DNA from: Williamsia serinedens
Lineage (GTDB): Bacteria > Actinomycetota > Actinomycetes > Mycobacteriales > Mycobacteriaceae
DNA: 64,000 bases
Assembly (NCBI RefSeq): GCF_024171725.1
Contig: NZ_JAMTCG010000001.1
Location: 124,001 to 188,000, forward strand
Direction: 5' to 3'
This document shows positions 50,437 through 60,105 of this stretch, piece by piece. The notes under the pieces are model-generated. The model had not been told where the DNA came from. It searched no databases and saw only the letters and a list, made by a program, of their open reading frames with translations. How positions within the stretch are numbered: the first letter of the stretch is position 1; each line of letters begins with the position of its first letter. Position numbers and translations under genes: made by a program.

Positions 50437-50439
50437 GCT
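50434..50439 (+). promoter_or_regulatory. Candidate -10 hexamer for the hydrolase at 50447
   Basis: TAGGCT ends 7 nt before the ATG and contains the cobQ TAG stop codon. No ribosome binding site is visible. Confidence 0.5.
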
Positions 50440-50446
50440 CGTCGCG

Positions 50447-51271
50447 ATGGACGTCCAGACCCAGACCGTCGCCGTCGGCGACCTCGAGTTCACCGTCCGT
50501 ACCTGCGGCCCCGCGACCGCACCGGCGGTGCTCCTCCTGCACGGATTCCCCAACGACGGAACGTGTTACGACGCGGTCGTAGCGCGCCTGCACGAGTCCG
50601 GACTGCGGACGATCGTGCCCGACCAGCGGGGCTACTCACCCGGCGCACGGCCGACCGACGTCGACGCCTACCGCGTCGAGCACCTCGTGACCGACGCCGT
50701 CGGGATCCTCGACGCCCTCGGCGTCCACCACGCGCTCGCCGTCGGACACGACTGGGGTGCGCTGGTGGCCTGGCACCTGGCGGGCAGGCACCCGGACCGG
50801 CTCACCGGGCTGGTCGTCGCGAGCGTCGGCCACCCGTCGGCGATCGCGGCGTCCCTGGCCCAGGACGACGACCAGCGCCGGCGGTCGTCGTACATCCCCG
50901 GCTTCATCGACGCGTCCGCGGAGGACCGTCTGCTCGCCGACGACGGGAAGGCGCTGCGCGATCTCGTCCCCGATGACTCGGTGCTGCCGCTCCTGGAGCG
51001 GCCCGCGCTCACCGGCGCCCTGAACTGGTACCGCGCGAACTTCACCGGCGACATCGCGGGGAACCTGGCGTGCCCACCGATCGAGGTGCCGACCACGATG
51101 GTGTGGAGCGACGGCGACCCCGCGCTCGGTCGCGGACAGGCCGAGGCCAGCGGTCGGTACGTCTACTCCGACTACCGGTTCTCCGAGCTGCACGGCGTCG
51201 ACCACTGGGTCCCGCAGAACGCCGCGCCCTCGCTGGCGAGTGAGATCGCCCTGCGGTCGGCGACGTGGTGA
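50447..51271 (+). CDS. Alpha/beta hydrolase, epoxide-hydrolase-like
   Basis: 274-aa cytoplasmic hydrolase. LLLHGFPNDGTCYD holds the oxyanion HGxP motif, GHDWGALVAW places an aspartate nucleophile at the elbow (as in epoxide hydrolases and haloalkane dehalogenases, not serine esterases), and HGVDHWVPQNAAP provides the catalytic histidine. Substrate unknown; the HGFP motif with Asp nucleophile favours an epoxide. A carboxylesterase gene follows after 10 bp, suggesting a two-gene detoxification or catabolic unit. Confidence 0.87.
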   Translation: MDVQTQTVAVGDLEFTVRTCGPATAPAVLLLHGFPNDGTCYDAVVARLHESGLRTIVPDQRGYSPGARPTDVDAYRVEHLVTDAVGILDALGVHHALAVGHDWGALVAWHLAGRHPDRLTGLVVASVGHPSAIAASLAQDDDQRRRSSYIPGFIDASAEDRLLADDGKALRDLVPDDSVLPLLERPALTGALNWYRANFTGDIAGNLACPPIEVPTTMVWSDGDPALGRGQAEASGRYVYSDYRFSELHGVDHWVPQNAAPSLASEIALRSATW

Positions 51272-51281
51272 CGGGACCGCG

Positions 51282-52607
51282 ATGACGACGTCCGACACCG
51301 CAACCCGCGTCGTCACGACCGCGGCCGGGCGGTTCCGCGGTCGGGTCGCTGACGGGGTCCTGCACGCCTCGGGCATCCGCTATGCCCAGGCTGCCCGGTT
51401 CGCGCCGAGTCGGCCCGTCCCGACGCCGGACGACGTCGTCGACGCGACCCGGCCCGGACCCGCCTGTCCGCAGATCGTCTCCCGGCTCGCGTCGGTCACC
51501 GGGCCGGTCGCCGACGACCTCGAGCAGTCGGAGGACTGCCTGGTGCTGTCGGTGTTCGCCCCGGACGGTGCACCCGAGGGGTCGCTCCCGGTGCTCGTGT
51601 GGATCCACGGTGGTGCCTACGTGTCCGGCGGTGGGGAGGCCGTCGTGCACGACTTCTCCGCGATGGTCGCCGAGCAGGACGTGGTGGTCGTCAGCGTCAC
51701 CTACCGGCTCGGCATCCTCGGCTTCCTGCCGATCGACGGTGTCGCACCGGCCAACCTCGGCCTCGGCGACATGCTCGCGGCGTTGCGCTGGGTCCGGCGG
51801 TCGATCGCGCCGTTCGGCGGGGACCCGGGGAGGGTCACCGCGATGGGCCACTCGGCCGGTGCGGACGCGATCCGCGCGATGCTGGGTGTCGCCGAGACGG
51901 CCGATCTGTTGTCCGGGGTCATCCTGCAGAGCGGACCGTTCGCGATGCGCGCCGACGTCGACGACATGACAGCGGCGATGTCCCACGCCGCGTCGGAGGC
52001 ACTCGGCGACGACCCGCGCGGCCTCCCGGTCGACGACGTCCTGCAGGCGCATGTCGCCGCACTCGCCGCGGCACAGGGTCATCGCGGCGCCGGGGTCGCG
52101 TACGGGCCGGTGTACGGACACGACCCCCTGCCGGACGTCGGCTCCGCGACGCGACAACGCGCCGCCGTCGCGCCGCGGATCCCGGTGCTCGTCGGCTGGG
52201 CCGCCGACGACGGGTCGCCCTACGTCGATCTGGTCCCGCCACTCGCGCGGGTCGCGGCGCTCCCCGTGGTGGGGCGGGTCGCGCGTGCGGTCATCGTCCG
52301 CGGGATCACCCGTCGGGTGTTCTCCGGTCCGGCACGCCGACTGGCCGACGCGCATCGCGACGCCGGGGGTCGGGCACAGACCTACCGGTTCACCTGGCGC
52401 GCCCCGGGGTTCGCCGCCGGCGCCTGCCACAGCGTCGAACTGCCGTTCCTCATGGGGTCACCCGACGCGTGGTCGCGGGCGCCGATGCTCGGCGACGACC
52501 CGCGGTCGGCTCTCGCGCAGCACGGACCGGCGATGCGCGCCCGCTGGGCGGCCTTCGCGCGGGACGGGATCCCCGACGACGCGGGCGAGCACGTCGAGAT
52601 CCCCTGA
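51282..52607 (+). CDS. Type-B carboxylesterase
   Basis: 441-aa serine esterase of the carboxylesterase/cholinesterase family. It shows the C-terminal side of the EDCL motif (SEDCLVLSVFAP), oxyanion-hole WIHGGAYVSGG, nucleophile in MGHSAGADAIRAM, and the catalytic His probably in CHSVELPFLMG. It is shorter than the usual 490-520 aa but no key motif is missing. There is no signal peptide, so it is probably cytoplasmic. Convergent with mtr. Confidence 0.88.
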   Translation: MTTSDTATRVVTTAAGRFRGRVADGVLHASGIRYAQAARFAPSRPVPTPDDVVDATRPGPACPQIVSRLASVTGPVADDLEQSEDCLVLSVFAPDGAPEGSLPVLVWIHGGAYVSGGGEAVVHDFSAMVAEQDVVVVSVTYRLGILGFLPIDGVAPANLGLGDMLAALRWVRRSIAPFGGDPGRVTAMGHSAGADAIRAMLGVAETADLLSGVILQSGPFAMRADVDDMTAAMSHAASEALGDDPRGLPVDDVLQAHVAALAAAQGHRGAGVAYGPVYGHDPLPDVGSATRQRAAVAPRIPVLVGWAADDGSPYVDLVPPLARVAALPVVGRVARAVIVRGITRRVFSGPARRLADAHRDAGGRAQTYRFTWRAPGFAAGACHSVELPFLMGSPDAWSRAPMLGDDPRSALAQHGPAMRARWAAFARDGIPDDAGEHVEIP

Positions 52608-52616
52608 CCGGCGGCG

Positions 52617-54002
52617 TCAGATGTCGAGGCCGAGCAGCGCGTTCTCGAGCACCTCGGGCATCGCGGGGTGGATCCAGTACTGGCCGCGGGCCATCGTGTG
52701 CGCGTCGAGTCCGAACGACATCGCCTGGATGACCGGCTGGATCACCGTCGGCGCCTGCGGGCCGAGGATGTGGCACCCGACGATGCGACCGGTGCCGCGT
52801 TCGGCGATCACCTTGCACAGCCCGGTGGTGTCCTCCATCGCCCAGCCGTAGGCGACGTCGCCGTAGGCCTGCACCTTCACGGTGATGTCGATGCCCTGCT
52901 CGCGCGCCTGCGCCTCGGTCAGTCCGACCGCCGCGATCTGCGGGTGCGTGAACACCGCCGACGGCACCACGTCGTGGGGGAACGTGCCGAGATCGTCGGC
53001 GTCCCATCCGCGGTGCAGGTTCGTCTGCACGACACGGGCCTCGGCGTTGGCCACGTGCTTGAGCTGGTAGGGCGAGCTGACGTCGCCGAGCGTCCACACG
53101 TTCTCCGCGGCGGTGCGGCCGTGGCTGTCGCACTCGACGCGGCCGGCGTCGTCGAGTCCGACGCCGATGGTGTCGAGGGCGAGCCGGTCCCCGTTCGGCT
53201 GCCGGCCGGTCGCGACGAGGATGGCGTCGCCGGTCACCGACGACCCGTCGGAGAGCTCGACGATCACCTCACCCTCGTCGGCGAGACGGACCCGGCTGAC
53301 CTCGACGCCGGTCCGGACGTCGTGGCGGCCGCGGGCTATCTCGGTGAACCGTTCGGCCACGTCCGAGTCGTGCGCGCGCAGCAGGTGGTCGCCGCGCACG
53401 ACCATCGTGACGTGCGATCCCAGCGACCCGAAGACGTGCGCCATCTCGGCCGCGATGTACCCACCGCCGACGACGACGAGCCGTCCGGGGAACTGCGCGA
53501 GACGCATGATGTCGTCGTTGGTGTGGTAGCGCACACCGGATTCGGCGATGGCGGGCGGGATGACCGGTCGCGACCCGGCCGCGATCACCACACGTCGGGC
53601 CACGACCTCGGTCCCGTCGTCGGCTACGAGCCGGTACCCGTCGTCGGTCCGGCCGTCGAACCGGACGTGCGACCGCACGACGGTCACGTTGTCGCACCGG
53701 TCCTCGCGGTACTCGAGGCCGCCCTGCGAGATCGGGTCGATGCGACCGAACACGCGGGTGACGATGTCGCGCCAGCGCACGCCCTCGAGACGGGAGTCGA
53801 CCCCGTAGCGCGACGACTCGGCGATCGTCGCCGCGACCTCACCGGCGTAGACGAACATCTTGGACGGGATGCAGCCGACGTTGAGGCAGGTGCCGCCGAA
53901 GGTGCCCTCGTCGGCGATCACCACCGACCAGTCGTCGAAGGACGGGTCGACGATCGAGTTGCCGCTGCCCGAGCCGATCACGGCGAGGTCGACGACGGTC
54001 AT
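52617..54002 (-). CDS. mtr: Mycothione reductase
   Basis: NADPH/FAD disulfide reductase that regenerates mycothiol from mycothione, the actinobacterial glutathione-reductase counterpart. The 461-aa protein has FAD site [11 protein letters not shown], redox-active cysteines in [19 protein letters not shown] site [20 protein letters not shown], the FAD-ribityl motif [16 protein letters not shown], and C-terminal catalytic HPAMPE. The unusual GSGSGNSI (rather than GxGxxG) is a hallmark of mycothione reductases. The ATG overlaps the preceding hydrolase stop by 3 bp. Confidence 0.96.
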   Translation of the reverse strand: MTVVDLAVIGSGSGNSIVDPSFDDWSVVIADEGTFGGTCLNVGCIPSKMFVYAGEVAATIAESSRYGVDSRLEGVRWRDIVTRVFGRIDPISQGGLEYREDRCDNVTVVRSHVRFDGRTDDGYRLVADDGTEVVARRVVIAAGSRPVIPPAIAESGVRYHTNDDIMRLAQFPGRLVVVGGGYIAAEMAHVFGSLGSHVTMVVRGDHLLRAHDSDVAERFTEIARGRHDVRTGVEVSRVRLADEGEVIVELSDGSSVTGDAILVATGRQPNGDRLALDTIGVGLDDAGRVECDSHGRTAAENVWTLGDVSSPYQLKHVANAEARVVQTNLHRGWDADDLGTFPHDVVPSAVFTHPQIAAVGLTEAQAREQGIDITVKVQAYGDVAYGWAMEDTTGLCKVIAERGTGRIVGCHILGPQAPTVIQPVIQAMSFGLDAHTMARGQYWIHPAMPEVLENALLGLDI

Positions 54003-55084
54003 GGGGTGACTCCTGAGGGGTCGGATCCGGCGGCCGGTGCGTGCACCGATCGCCGTGCGGACAGGGTGGGTGTCGCCGCGGTGAGCCACCGCGACAGTTC
54101 GGCATAGGCGATGTCGCGGGCCGGGGTCCGCGAGAGGAAGACGTCATGGCGTGCGCCGGGGACCGGTACGACGGTGACGCGGTCGCCGAGGCATCCGCTC
54201 CACCGCGCGATCTGCTCGACGTCGAGGACGGCGTCGACGGTGTCGATCTCGGTGCGGTACGGGCCGCCGAGCAGCGACCGGTCCGAGCGCAGCACGAGCG
54301 ACGGGACGCCGACGTCGAGCCCGCGGTGCAGCGTGGCGTGACCGCGGCGGACCGCCGAGAGGAACCCGAAGGTCACCGGGAACCCGCCGAGCGGCTTGAG
54401 ATCGAGGTCGTACTCCCACTCGCCGTGCGCCGAGGCGTGCAGGCTCTCGCCGTACCCGCCCGGGAGTCGTTGCGGGAGTGGTCGGGTCGGGGCGATGCGC
54501 GCGAGGGCGTGGACGATCCAGGTGCCCCACGACCGCAGCGCCGGGGCGCCCTGCAGGTCGAACCAGGGGCTGTTGAGGACGAGACCCGTGACGCGTTCGT
54601 GCCGGACCGGATCGGTCCGGCGCAGACGGTCCAGCCACAGCGGCGTGATGATGCCGCCCGTCGAGTGCGCCGCGACGACGACGGCCGCCCCGCCCGTGAC
54701 CTCGTCGACGATGTCGAGGGCCGCGTCCAGCTCGGCGTCGTAGGCGGCGAGATCGGTGATGTGGTGCGGGGTGTGGCCGGGCCGCCGCGACCGACCGCAC
54801 TTGCGCAGGTCGAGGGCGAAGAAGTCGAACCCGGCGGCGGCGAAGGCCTCGGCGAGCGGGGCCTGGAAGAAGTAGTCGGTGAAGCCGTGGACGTAGAGCA
54901 CCGCGGCGCGCGGGCCCTCGGGGACGGTGTCGGGGCGATGACGCACGAGCGTCGCGACGATCGGCGCCTCGCCGTCGGGGTCCGCGCCGAGGTCGATCGT
55001 GGTGCAGGTGAAGCCGTCGCCGAGGATGTCGGGAGACCACTCGGTCGCCGGCGCGGCGGTCGGGGTGCGGTCGCTGCGGGGCAC
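53999..55084 (-). CDS. Alpha/beta hydrolase (serine-type, lysophospholipase-like)
   Basis: 361-aa hydrolase of the monoacylglycerol-lipase/lysophospholipase (Hydrolase_4) type. It has [12 protein letters not shown], nucleophile Ser in [13 protein letters not shown], and a likely catalytic His in [13 protein letters not shown] 55084 is selected because TAGAGT lies 7 nt upstream; longer in-frame readings run through the intergenic region. Its stop overlaps the mtr ATG, so hydrolase and mtr are translationally coupled, as in mycobacteria (Rv2854-mtr, recalled). Substrate unknown. Confidence 0.87.
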   Translation of the reverse strand: MPRSDRTPTAAPATEWSPDILGDGFTCTTIDLGADPDGEAPIVATLVRHRPDTVPEGPRAAVLYVHGFTDYFFQAPLAEAFAAAGFDFFALDLRKCGRSRRPGHTPHHITDLAAYDAELDAALDIVDEVTGGAAVVVAAHSTGGIITPLWLDRLRRTDPVRHERVTGLVLNSPWFDLQGAPALRSWGTWIVHALARIAPTRPLPQRLPGGYGESLHASAHGEWEYDLDLKPLGGFPVTFGFLSAVRRGHATLHRGLDVGVPSLVLRSDRSLLGGPYRTEIDTVDAVLDVEQIARWSGCLGDRVTVVPVPGARHDVFLSRTPARDIAYAELSRWLTAATPTLSARRSVHAPAAGSDPSGVTP

Positions 55085-55091
55085 GACGCCG

Positions 55092-55097
55092 ACTCTA
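55092..55097 (-). promoter_or_regulatory. Candidate -10 hexamer for the hydrolase-mtr operon
   Basis: On the minus strand TAGAGT ends 7 nt before the GTG start at 55084, with no Shine-Dalgarno in the gap, fitting a leaderless mRNA. Confidence 0.5.
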
Positions 55098-55149
55098 GAC
55101 GCCGCGACGACGCGGACCGGCCGACCTGCGGCAGGACCGCGGGACGTGA

Positions 55150-55171
55150 CCCATCCCACCTGCGGGATGGG
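55150..55171. promoter_or_regulatory. Perfect inverted repeat between hydrolase-mtr and mqo
   Basis: CCCATCCC-acctgc-GGGATGGG, 8-bp arms with a 6-nt centre, in the 268-bp divergent gap. It is placed just upstream of the candidate mqo promoter and so may be an operator; it could also act as a hairpin. Confidence 0.5.
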
Positions 55172-55182
55172 CCACACGGTCT

Positions 55183-55212
55183 TTGGCCTGTGACGGGGGT
55201 CAGGTGGACAAT
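55183..55212 (+). promoter_or_regulatory. Possible mqo promoter
   Basis: TTGGCC (55183-55188) and GACAAT (55207-55212) with an 18-bp spacer form a plausible -35/-10 pair, leaving a leader of about 135 nt before mqo. The match to consensus is modest. Confidence 0.35.
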
Positions 55213-55352
55213 GGGTCCACAACCGTCCCCGACCGGGGGCGGGAGCCGACCGCCTGGTGACGGCGCGGGATGACCGCGCCGGGCGCGGCGGTTGGACTCG
55301 ACGACGCAGGGCGGCACGGCGAGGTGCCGTCATCGAGCGACAGGGGTATCCC

Positions 55353-56897
55353 ATGGCCGGCTACACCGCAGACACGACGACCGACGTCGTCCTCATCGGG
55401 GCGGGCATCATGAGCGCGACGCTCGGGGCGCTCATCCGACAGCTGCAGCCCGACTGGTCGATCGCGGTGTACGAGCGCCTCGACGCCGCCGCCGCGGAGA
55501 GCAGTGACCCGTGGAACAACGCCGGCACCGGGCACTCCGCGCTGTGCGAGCTCAACTACACCCCGCAGAACTCCGACGGGGGCGTGGACATCGCCAAGGC
55601 CCTGACGATCAACGAGCAGTTCCAGGTCTCGCGCCAGTTCTGGGCGCACTCCATCGAGAAGGGGCTGCTGGACACCCCGGCGGAGTTCATCAACCCGATC
55701 CCGCACGTCAGCTTCTGCCACGGCGACGACGGCGTCGACTACCTCCGCAAGCGCTACGACGCGCTCGCCTCGCAGCCGCTGTTCGCCGACATGGAGTACA
55801 TCGGTGACGACGCCGAGTTCGAGCGTCGCCTCCCGCTCATGTCCGCCGGTCGCGACTTCTCCGACCCGGTCGCGCTGAACTGGTACACCAACGGCACCGA
55901 CGTCGACTTCGGTGCCCTCACCCAGAAGCTGCTGAACATCGTCGCCGAGGGCGGCACGGTCAACTTCGGCCATCAGGTGACCAACCTGTCGCAGCAGAAG
56001 GACAAGAGCTGGGTCGTGAAGGTCCAGAACCTGCGCACCAAGCGCAAGACCACCGTCCGCGCGAAGTTCGTCTTCGTCGGCGCCGGTGGCGGCGCGTTGC
56101 ACCTGCTGCAGAAGTCGGGCATCCCCGAGGCCCGGCAGTTCGGCGGCTTCCCCGTCTCCGGGGCGTTCTTCCGGTGCACCAACCCCGACCTCGTCGACGA
56201 GCACAAGGCCAAGGTGTACGGCCGTGCCGCGGTCGGCGCGCCGCCCATGTCGGTGCCCCACCTCGACACCCGCGTGATCAACCACAAGCCGGGCCTGCTG
56301 TTCGGCCCCTACGCCGGGTGGTCGCCGAAGTTCCTCAAGGAGGGCAGCAACACCGACCTCCTCACGTCGGTGACACCGTTCAACGCCTTCCCGATGGCCA
56401 GCATCGCGCCCAAGGAGTTCGGCCTGCTGAAGTACCTCATCAGCGAACTCACCGCCGGACCGGCTGACCGCGTCGAGACGCTGCGGGAGTTCGTCCCCCG
56501 CGCCGTCGGGTCCGACTGGGAGCTCATCACCGCGGGCCAGCGCGTGCAGGTCATCCGCAAGAAGAGCGCGTTCAACGCCGACCTCGAGTTCGGCACCGCG
56601 GTGGTCAACTCGGCCGACGGCACGATCGCCGGCCTGCTCGGCGCGTCCCCGGGCGCGTCGACCGCGGTCCCGGCCATGCTCGACGTCCTCGAGAAGTGCT
56701 TCCCGTCGCAGTTCGACGCGTGGAAGCCGCGGCTGACCGACATGATCCCGTCGTTCGGGCGGAAGCTGAACACCGAGCCGGACCTGTTCCGTGAGGTGTT
56801 CGAGTGGAGCGGCCGGGTGCTCGGCCTCACCGACACCCCCGCCGACGACTCCGTCCGCGAGGGCGAGCGGGAGATGGCGGCACCCTCGGCCGTGTGA
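55353..56897 (+). CDS. mqo: Malate:quinone oxidoreductase
   Basis: Membrane-associated FAD enzyme oxidising malate to oxaloacetate and passing electrons to menaquinone. The 514-aa protein has FAD site [59 protein letters not shown], and the C-terminal [23 protein letters not shown] 55353 follows ACAGGGG with 7-nt spacing; the upstream in-frame codons lack family character. The GNAT gene follows after 14 bp. Confidence 0.96.
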   Translation: MAGYTADTTTDVVLIGAGIMSATLGALIRQLQPDWSIAVYERLDAAAAESSDPWNNAGTGHSALCELNYTPQNSDGGVDIAKALTINEQFQVSRQFWAHSIEKGLLDTPAEFINPIPHVSFCHGDDGVDYLRKRYDALASQPLFADMEYIGDDAEFERRLPLMSAGRDFSDPVALNWYTNGTDVDFGALTQKLLNIVAEGGTVNFGHQVTNLSQQKDKSWVVKVQNLRTKRKTTVRAKFVFVGAGGGALHLLQKSGIPEARQFGGFPVSGAFFRCTNPDLVDEHKAKVYGRAAVGAPPMSVPHLDTRVINHKPGLLFGPYAGWSPKFLKEGSNTDLLTSVTPFNAFPMASIAPKEFGLLKYLISELTAGPADRVETLREFVPRAVGSDWELITAGQRVQVIRKKSAFNADLEFGTAVVNSADGTIAGLLGASPGASTAVPAMLDVLEKCFPSQFDAWKPRLTDMIPSFGRKLNTEPDLFREVFEWSGRVLGLTDTPADDSVREGEREMAAPSAV

Positions 56898-56911
56898 CAG
56901 CCTTGGGACCC

Positions 56912-57382
56912 ATGACCGCCACCGCGTCGCTGCACCGCAGTTGGGCCCTCGATCTCGACACGACCACGCTGTACAAGATCCTGAAGTTGCGGGTCGACGT
57001 GTTCGTCGTGGAGCAGTCGTGCCCGTACGCGGAGCTCGATGGCCGGGACCTGGCGCAGGACACCCGTCACCTGTGGCTCGAGGAGGACGGCCAGGTGGTC
57101 TGCACGCTGCGCCTGCTCGAGGAGCACGACGACGGCAAGTCGTTCCGCATCGGGCGGCTGTGCACCGAACGCGGGCACCGCGGGCAGGGGCACACCACCC
57201 GCCTGCTGCGCACGGCTCTGGCCGAGGTCGGATCGCACGCCTGCCGCATCGACGCGCAGACCTACCTGGTCGACATGTACGCCAAGCACGGGTTCGCCCC
57301 GGAGGGACCGGAGTACCTGCTCGACGGCATCCCCCACGTGCCGATGCGGCGCGGCGGCGGGGAGCCCTGGCAGCCGGCGTGA
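56912..57382 (+). CDS. ElaA-like GNAT acetyltransferase
   Basis: 156-aa single-domain GNAT. Characteristic ElaA-type stretches are LYKILKLRVDVFVVEQSCPYAELDG and the acetyl-CoA region IGRLCTERGHRGQGHTTRLL; the C-terminus has HGFAPEGPEYLLDGIPHVPM. ATG 56912 gives the same length as recalled for mycobacterial Rv2851c; GTG 56894 overlapping the mqo stop is an alternative. Substrate unknown. It overlaps the chelatase gene by 4 bp. Confidence 0.9.
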   Translation: MTATASLHRSWALDLDTTTLYKILKLRVDVFVVEQSCPYAELDGRDLAQDTRHLWLEEDGQVVCTLRLLEEHDDGKSFRIGRLCTERGHRGQGHTTRLLRTALAEVGSHACRIDAQTYLVDMYAKHGFAPEGPEYLLDGIPHVPMRRGGGEPWQPA

Positions 57383-59469
57383 CAGCGACCTCGACGACCG
57401 CTCCCGCCCAGCACGACCCGCCGATCGGCTTCCCGTTCAGCGCGGTCGTCGGACAGGACCAGCTCAAGCTCGCACTGATCCTGTGCGCCGTCGCGCCCGA
57501 GATCGGGGGCGTCCTCATCCGCGGGGAGAAGGGCACGGCGAAATCGACCGTGGTGCGGGCGCTCGCCCCACTGCTCCCGCGGGACGGGGGGACCGGTCGC
57601 CCGGGACGCATGGTCGACCTGCCGATCGGCGCCACCGACGACCGCGTCGTCGGGTCTCTCGACGTGCAGCGCATCCTCGCCGACGGCGAGACCGCGTTCA
57701 CGCCCGGTCTCCTGGCCGACGCCGACGGCGGGGTGCTCTACATCGACGAGGTGAACCTCCTCGCCGACCACCTCGTGGACCTGCTGCTCGACGCGGCCGC
57801 GATGGGGCGGGTGACCGTCGAGCGCGACGCCGTCTCCCGGTCCTACCCGTCGCGGTTCGTGCTCGTCGGGACCATGAACCCGGAGGAGGGGGAGCTGCGC
57901 CCGCAGCTGCTCGACCGGTTCGGCCTCGCGGTCGCCGTCGCCGCCTCGCGGGATGTCGACGACCGGGTCGAGGTGGTCACCCGGCGCATGGACTTCGACG
58001 CCGACCCCGTCGCGTTCGCCGACCGGTGGCGCGACGCGGACGACGCTGTCGCCGAGGCCATCTCGCGTGCGCGCCGGGCCATCGCCGGGGTGAACACCCC
58101 GCGGGCCGAACTGCGCCGGATCGCCGGCGCGTGCACGGCCCTCGGCGTCGACGGGCTCCGCGCGGACATCGTCGTCGCCCGCACCGCGCGCGCCCACGCC
58201 GCGCTGCGCGGTGCGACCGAGGTCGACGCCGCCGACATCCGCGTCGCCCTCGAACTCGCCGCACCGCACCGGCGGCGCCGCGACCCGTTCGACGACGCCG
58301 ACCTGTCCGACGAGGATCTCGAGGCCGCCCTGCAGGCCGGCGACGACGCCGCGCGGACGACGCCGCCCGACCCCCCGTCCGCGGTCGGCGGTGAGGGCAC
58401 CGACGAGACCACCGACGGCGCACCGCGACCCCCGGGCACCGGCACCGGCGACGGTCCCGACGACGACGGTCCCGACGGGAACGGTCCCGGAGACGGTGGA
58501 CCCGACGGCGACGGTCCCCGGGGCGGCGGTCCCGACGGGCCGGGTGCCGGCGCGCCCGACCACGGCGCGACCCCCGGCCCCACGGGCTCGGACGACGCGC
58601 AGCACACGGCCTCGCCGCAGGGAGCTTCGTCGCGCACGGGTCCGCTGCCCGTCGACACCGCATCGGCACCGTTGCGGCCCACCGTGTCCCGGTCGGTGCG
58701 GGCGGCCGGCGTCGGTGACGGCGATCCCGGTCGGCGGTCGGCGGCCTGGAGTCGACGCGGCGCGACGGTCGGTCACCGCGACTACGACGGCACCGGCGTG
58801 CACGTCACCGCGAGCATCCTGACCGCCGTCGGCGACCCCGCGACGCGCACGGGCCGCGTCGGCGGCGACCGACTGCGCCTGGCGCCGGCCCACCTGCGGT
58901 CGCCGCTGCGCATCGGCCGCGAGGGCAACCTCGTCGTGTTCTGCGTCGACCTGTCCGGGTCGATGACCGCGCGCCGCCGGCTCGACGCCGTCGGGACCGC
59001 GTGTGCCTCCCTGCTGCGGGACTCCTACCAGCGGCGCGACCGGGTCGCGGTCGTCGCCGCACGCGGCACCGGGGCCGAGGTCGTGGTCCCCCCGACACGG
59101 TCGGCCTTCATCGCCGGTCGCCGTCTGTCCGGGGCCCGCACCGGCGGTCGGACCCCGCTCGCCGAGGGGCTCCTGACGTCGCTGGGGGTGATCGACCGGG
59201 CGCGGCTCACGGACACCCGCCGTCGGCCGCTGCTCGTCGTCGTCACCGACGGCCGTGCGACCGCCGGTGCGGACGCGCCGCGACGAGCCGTCGACGCCGC
59301 GGGCCGGATCCGTACGCGCGGGGTCGACGCGGTCGTCCTGGACTGCGAGACCGGCGTCGTACGGCTCGGCATGGCCCGCACGCTGGCCACCCACCTCGAC
59401 GCCACCTGGATGCCGCTGGCGGAGATCACCGGTGACGCCGTCACGGGTATCGTCCGCTCGGCCGCCTGA
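57379..59469 (+). CDS. Chelatase-like AAA-ATPase/VWA fusion (BchI-BchD type)
   Basis: 696-aa protein joining the I and D subunit halves of a magnesium/cobalt-type chelatase. The AAA domain has Walker A RGEKGTAKST near residue 52 and Walker B VLYIDEVNLL. A low-complexity Asp/Gly/Pro linker spans about 340-430. The C-terminal VWA domain has MIDAS DLSGSM at residue 524 and TGGRTPLAEG. No large BchH/CobN subunit is in the window. Position directly before cobO suggests a role in cobalt insertion or corrinoid repair, but this is inference; the homologue Rv2850c has a similar position from memory. Confidence 0.9.
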   Translation: MTATSTTAPAQHDPPIGFPFSAVVGQDQLKLALILCAVAPEIGGVLIRGEKGTAKSTVVRALAPLLPRDGGTGRPGRMVDLPIGATDDRVVGSLDVQRILADGETAFTPGLLADADGGVLYIDEVNLLADHLVDLLLDAAAMGRVTVERDAVSRSYPSRFVLVGTMNPEEGELRPQLLDRFGLAVAVAASRDVDDRVEVVTRRMDFDADPVAFADRWRDADDAVAEAISRARRAIAGVNTPRAELRRIAGACTALGVDGLRADIVVARTARAHAALRGATEVDAADIRVALELAAPHRRRRDPFDDADLSDEDLEAALQAGDDAARTTPPDPPSAVGGEGTDETTDGAPRPPGTGTGDGPDDDGPDGNGPGDGGPDGDGPRGGGPDGPGAGAPDHGATPGPTGSDDAQHTASPQGASSRTGPLPVDTASAPLRPTVSRSVRAAGVGDGDPGRRSAAWSRRGATVGHRDYDGTGVHVTASILTAVGDPATRTGRVGGDRLRLAPAHLRSPLRIGREGNLVVFCVDLSGSMTARRRLDAVGTACASLLRDSYQRRDRVAVVAARGTGAEVVVPPTRSAFIAGRRLSGARTGGRTPLAEGLLTSLGVIDRARLTDTRRRPLLVVVTDGRATAGADAPRRAVDAAGRIRTRGVDAVVLDCETGVVRLGMARTLATHLDATWMPLAEITGDAVTGIVRSAA

Positions 59470-59487
59470 GCGGCAGGAGGAGGAGAG

Positions 59488-60105
59488 ATGCCGCAGGGAG
59501 TCCCCGCGACCGTCCCCGACGACGGGCTCACCACACGCCAGCGCCGCAACACCGCGGTGCTCGCCGTCCACACCGGTGACGGCAAGGGCAAGTCGACCGC
59601 GGCGTTCGGGATGGCCATGCGGGCGTGGAACGCCGGGATGGACATCGGCGTCTTCCAGTTCGTCAAGAACGCGAAGTGGAAGGTGGGGGAGGAGACCGCG
59701 ATGCGCGCCCTCGGCGACCTGCACACCACGACGGGTACGGGCGGTCCCGTCGAGTGGCAGAAGATGGGATCCGGCTGGTCGTGGATCCGTCGCGACGACG
59801 GCGCCGAGGCCGACCACGCCGAGCAGGCCCGCGCCGGCTGGACCGAGATCGCGCGCCGCATCGCGCAGGAACGCCACGACTTCTACGTGCTCGACGAGTT
59901 CACCTACCCGCTGGGGTGGGGTTGGATCGACGTCGACGAGGTGCTCGACGTGCTCGCGAACCGCCCCGGCAAGCAGCACGTCGTCATCACCGGCCGCCGA
60001 GCCCCGGCGGCGCTCGTCGAGGCCGCCGACCTCGTGACCGAGATGACCAAGACCAAGCACCCCATGGACGCCGGCCGCAAGGGGCAGAGGGGGATCGAGT
60101 GGTGA
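59488..60105 (+). CDS. cobO: Cob(I)yrinic acid a,c-diamide adenosyltransferase
   Basis: CobA/CobO/BtuR-family corrinoid adenosyltransferase, 205 aa, transferring adenosyl from ATP to cobalt. Key blocks are the P-loop HTGDGKGKSTAAFG, VFQFVKNAKWKVGEE, YVLDEFTYPLGWGWID and VVITGRRAP. A strong AGGAGGAG precedes the ATG. Its stop overlaps the cobB GTG, so the two are translationally coupled. Confidence 0.96.
   Translation: MPQGVPATVPDDGLTTRQRRNTAVLAVHTGDGKGKSTAAFGMAMRAWNAGMDIGVFQFVKNAKWKVGEETAMRALGDLHTTTGTGGPVEWQKMGSGWSWIRRDDGAEADHAEQARAGWTEIARRIAQERHDFYVLDEFTYPLGWGWIDVDEVLDVLANRPGKQHVVITGRRAPAALVEAADLVTEMTKTKHPMDAGRKGQRGIEW

Noticed and set aside
57262-60060. 932-codon minus-strand frame over the chelatase-like and cobO genes
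   Set aside because: Shadow frame; the plus strand carries Walker, MIDAS and BtuR motifs.
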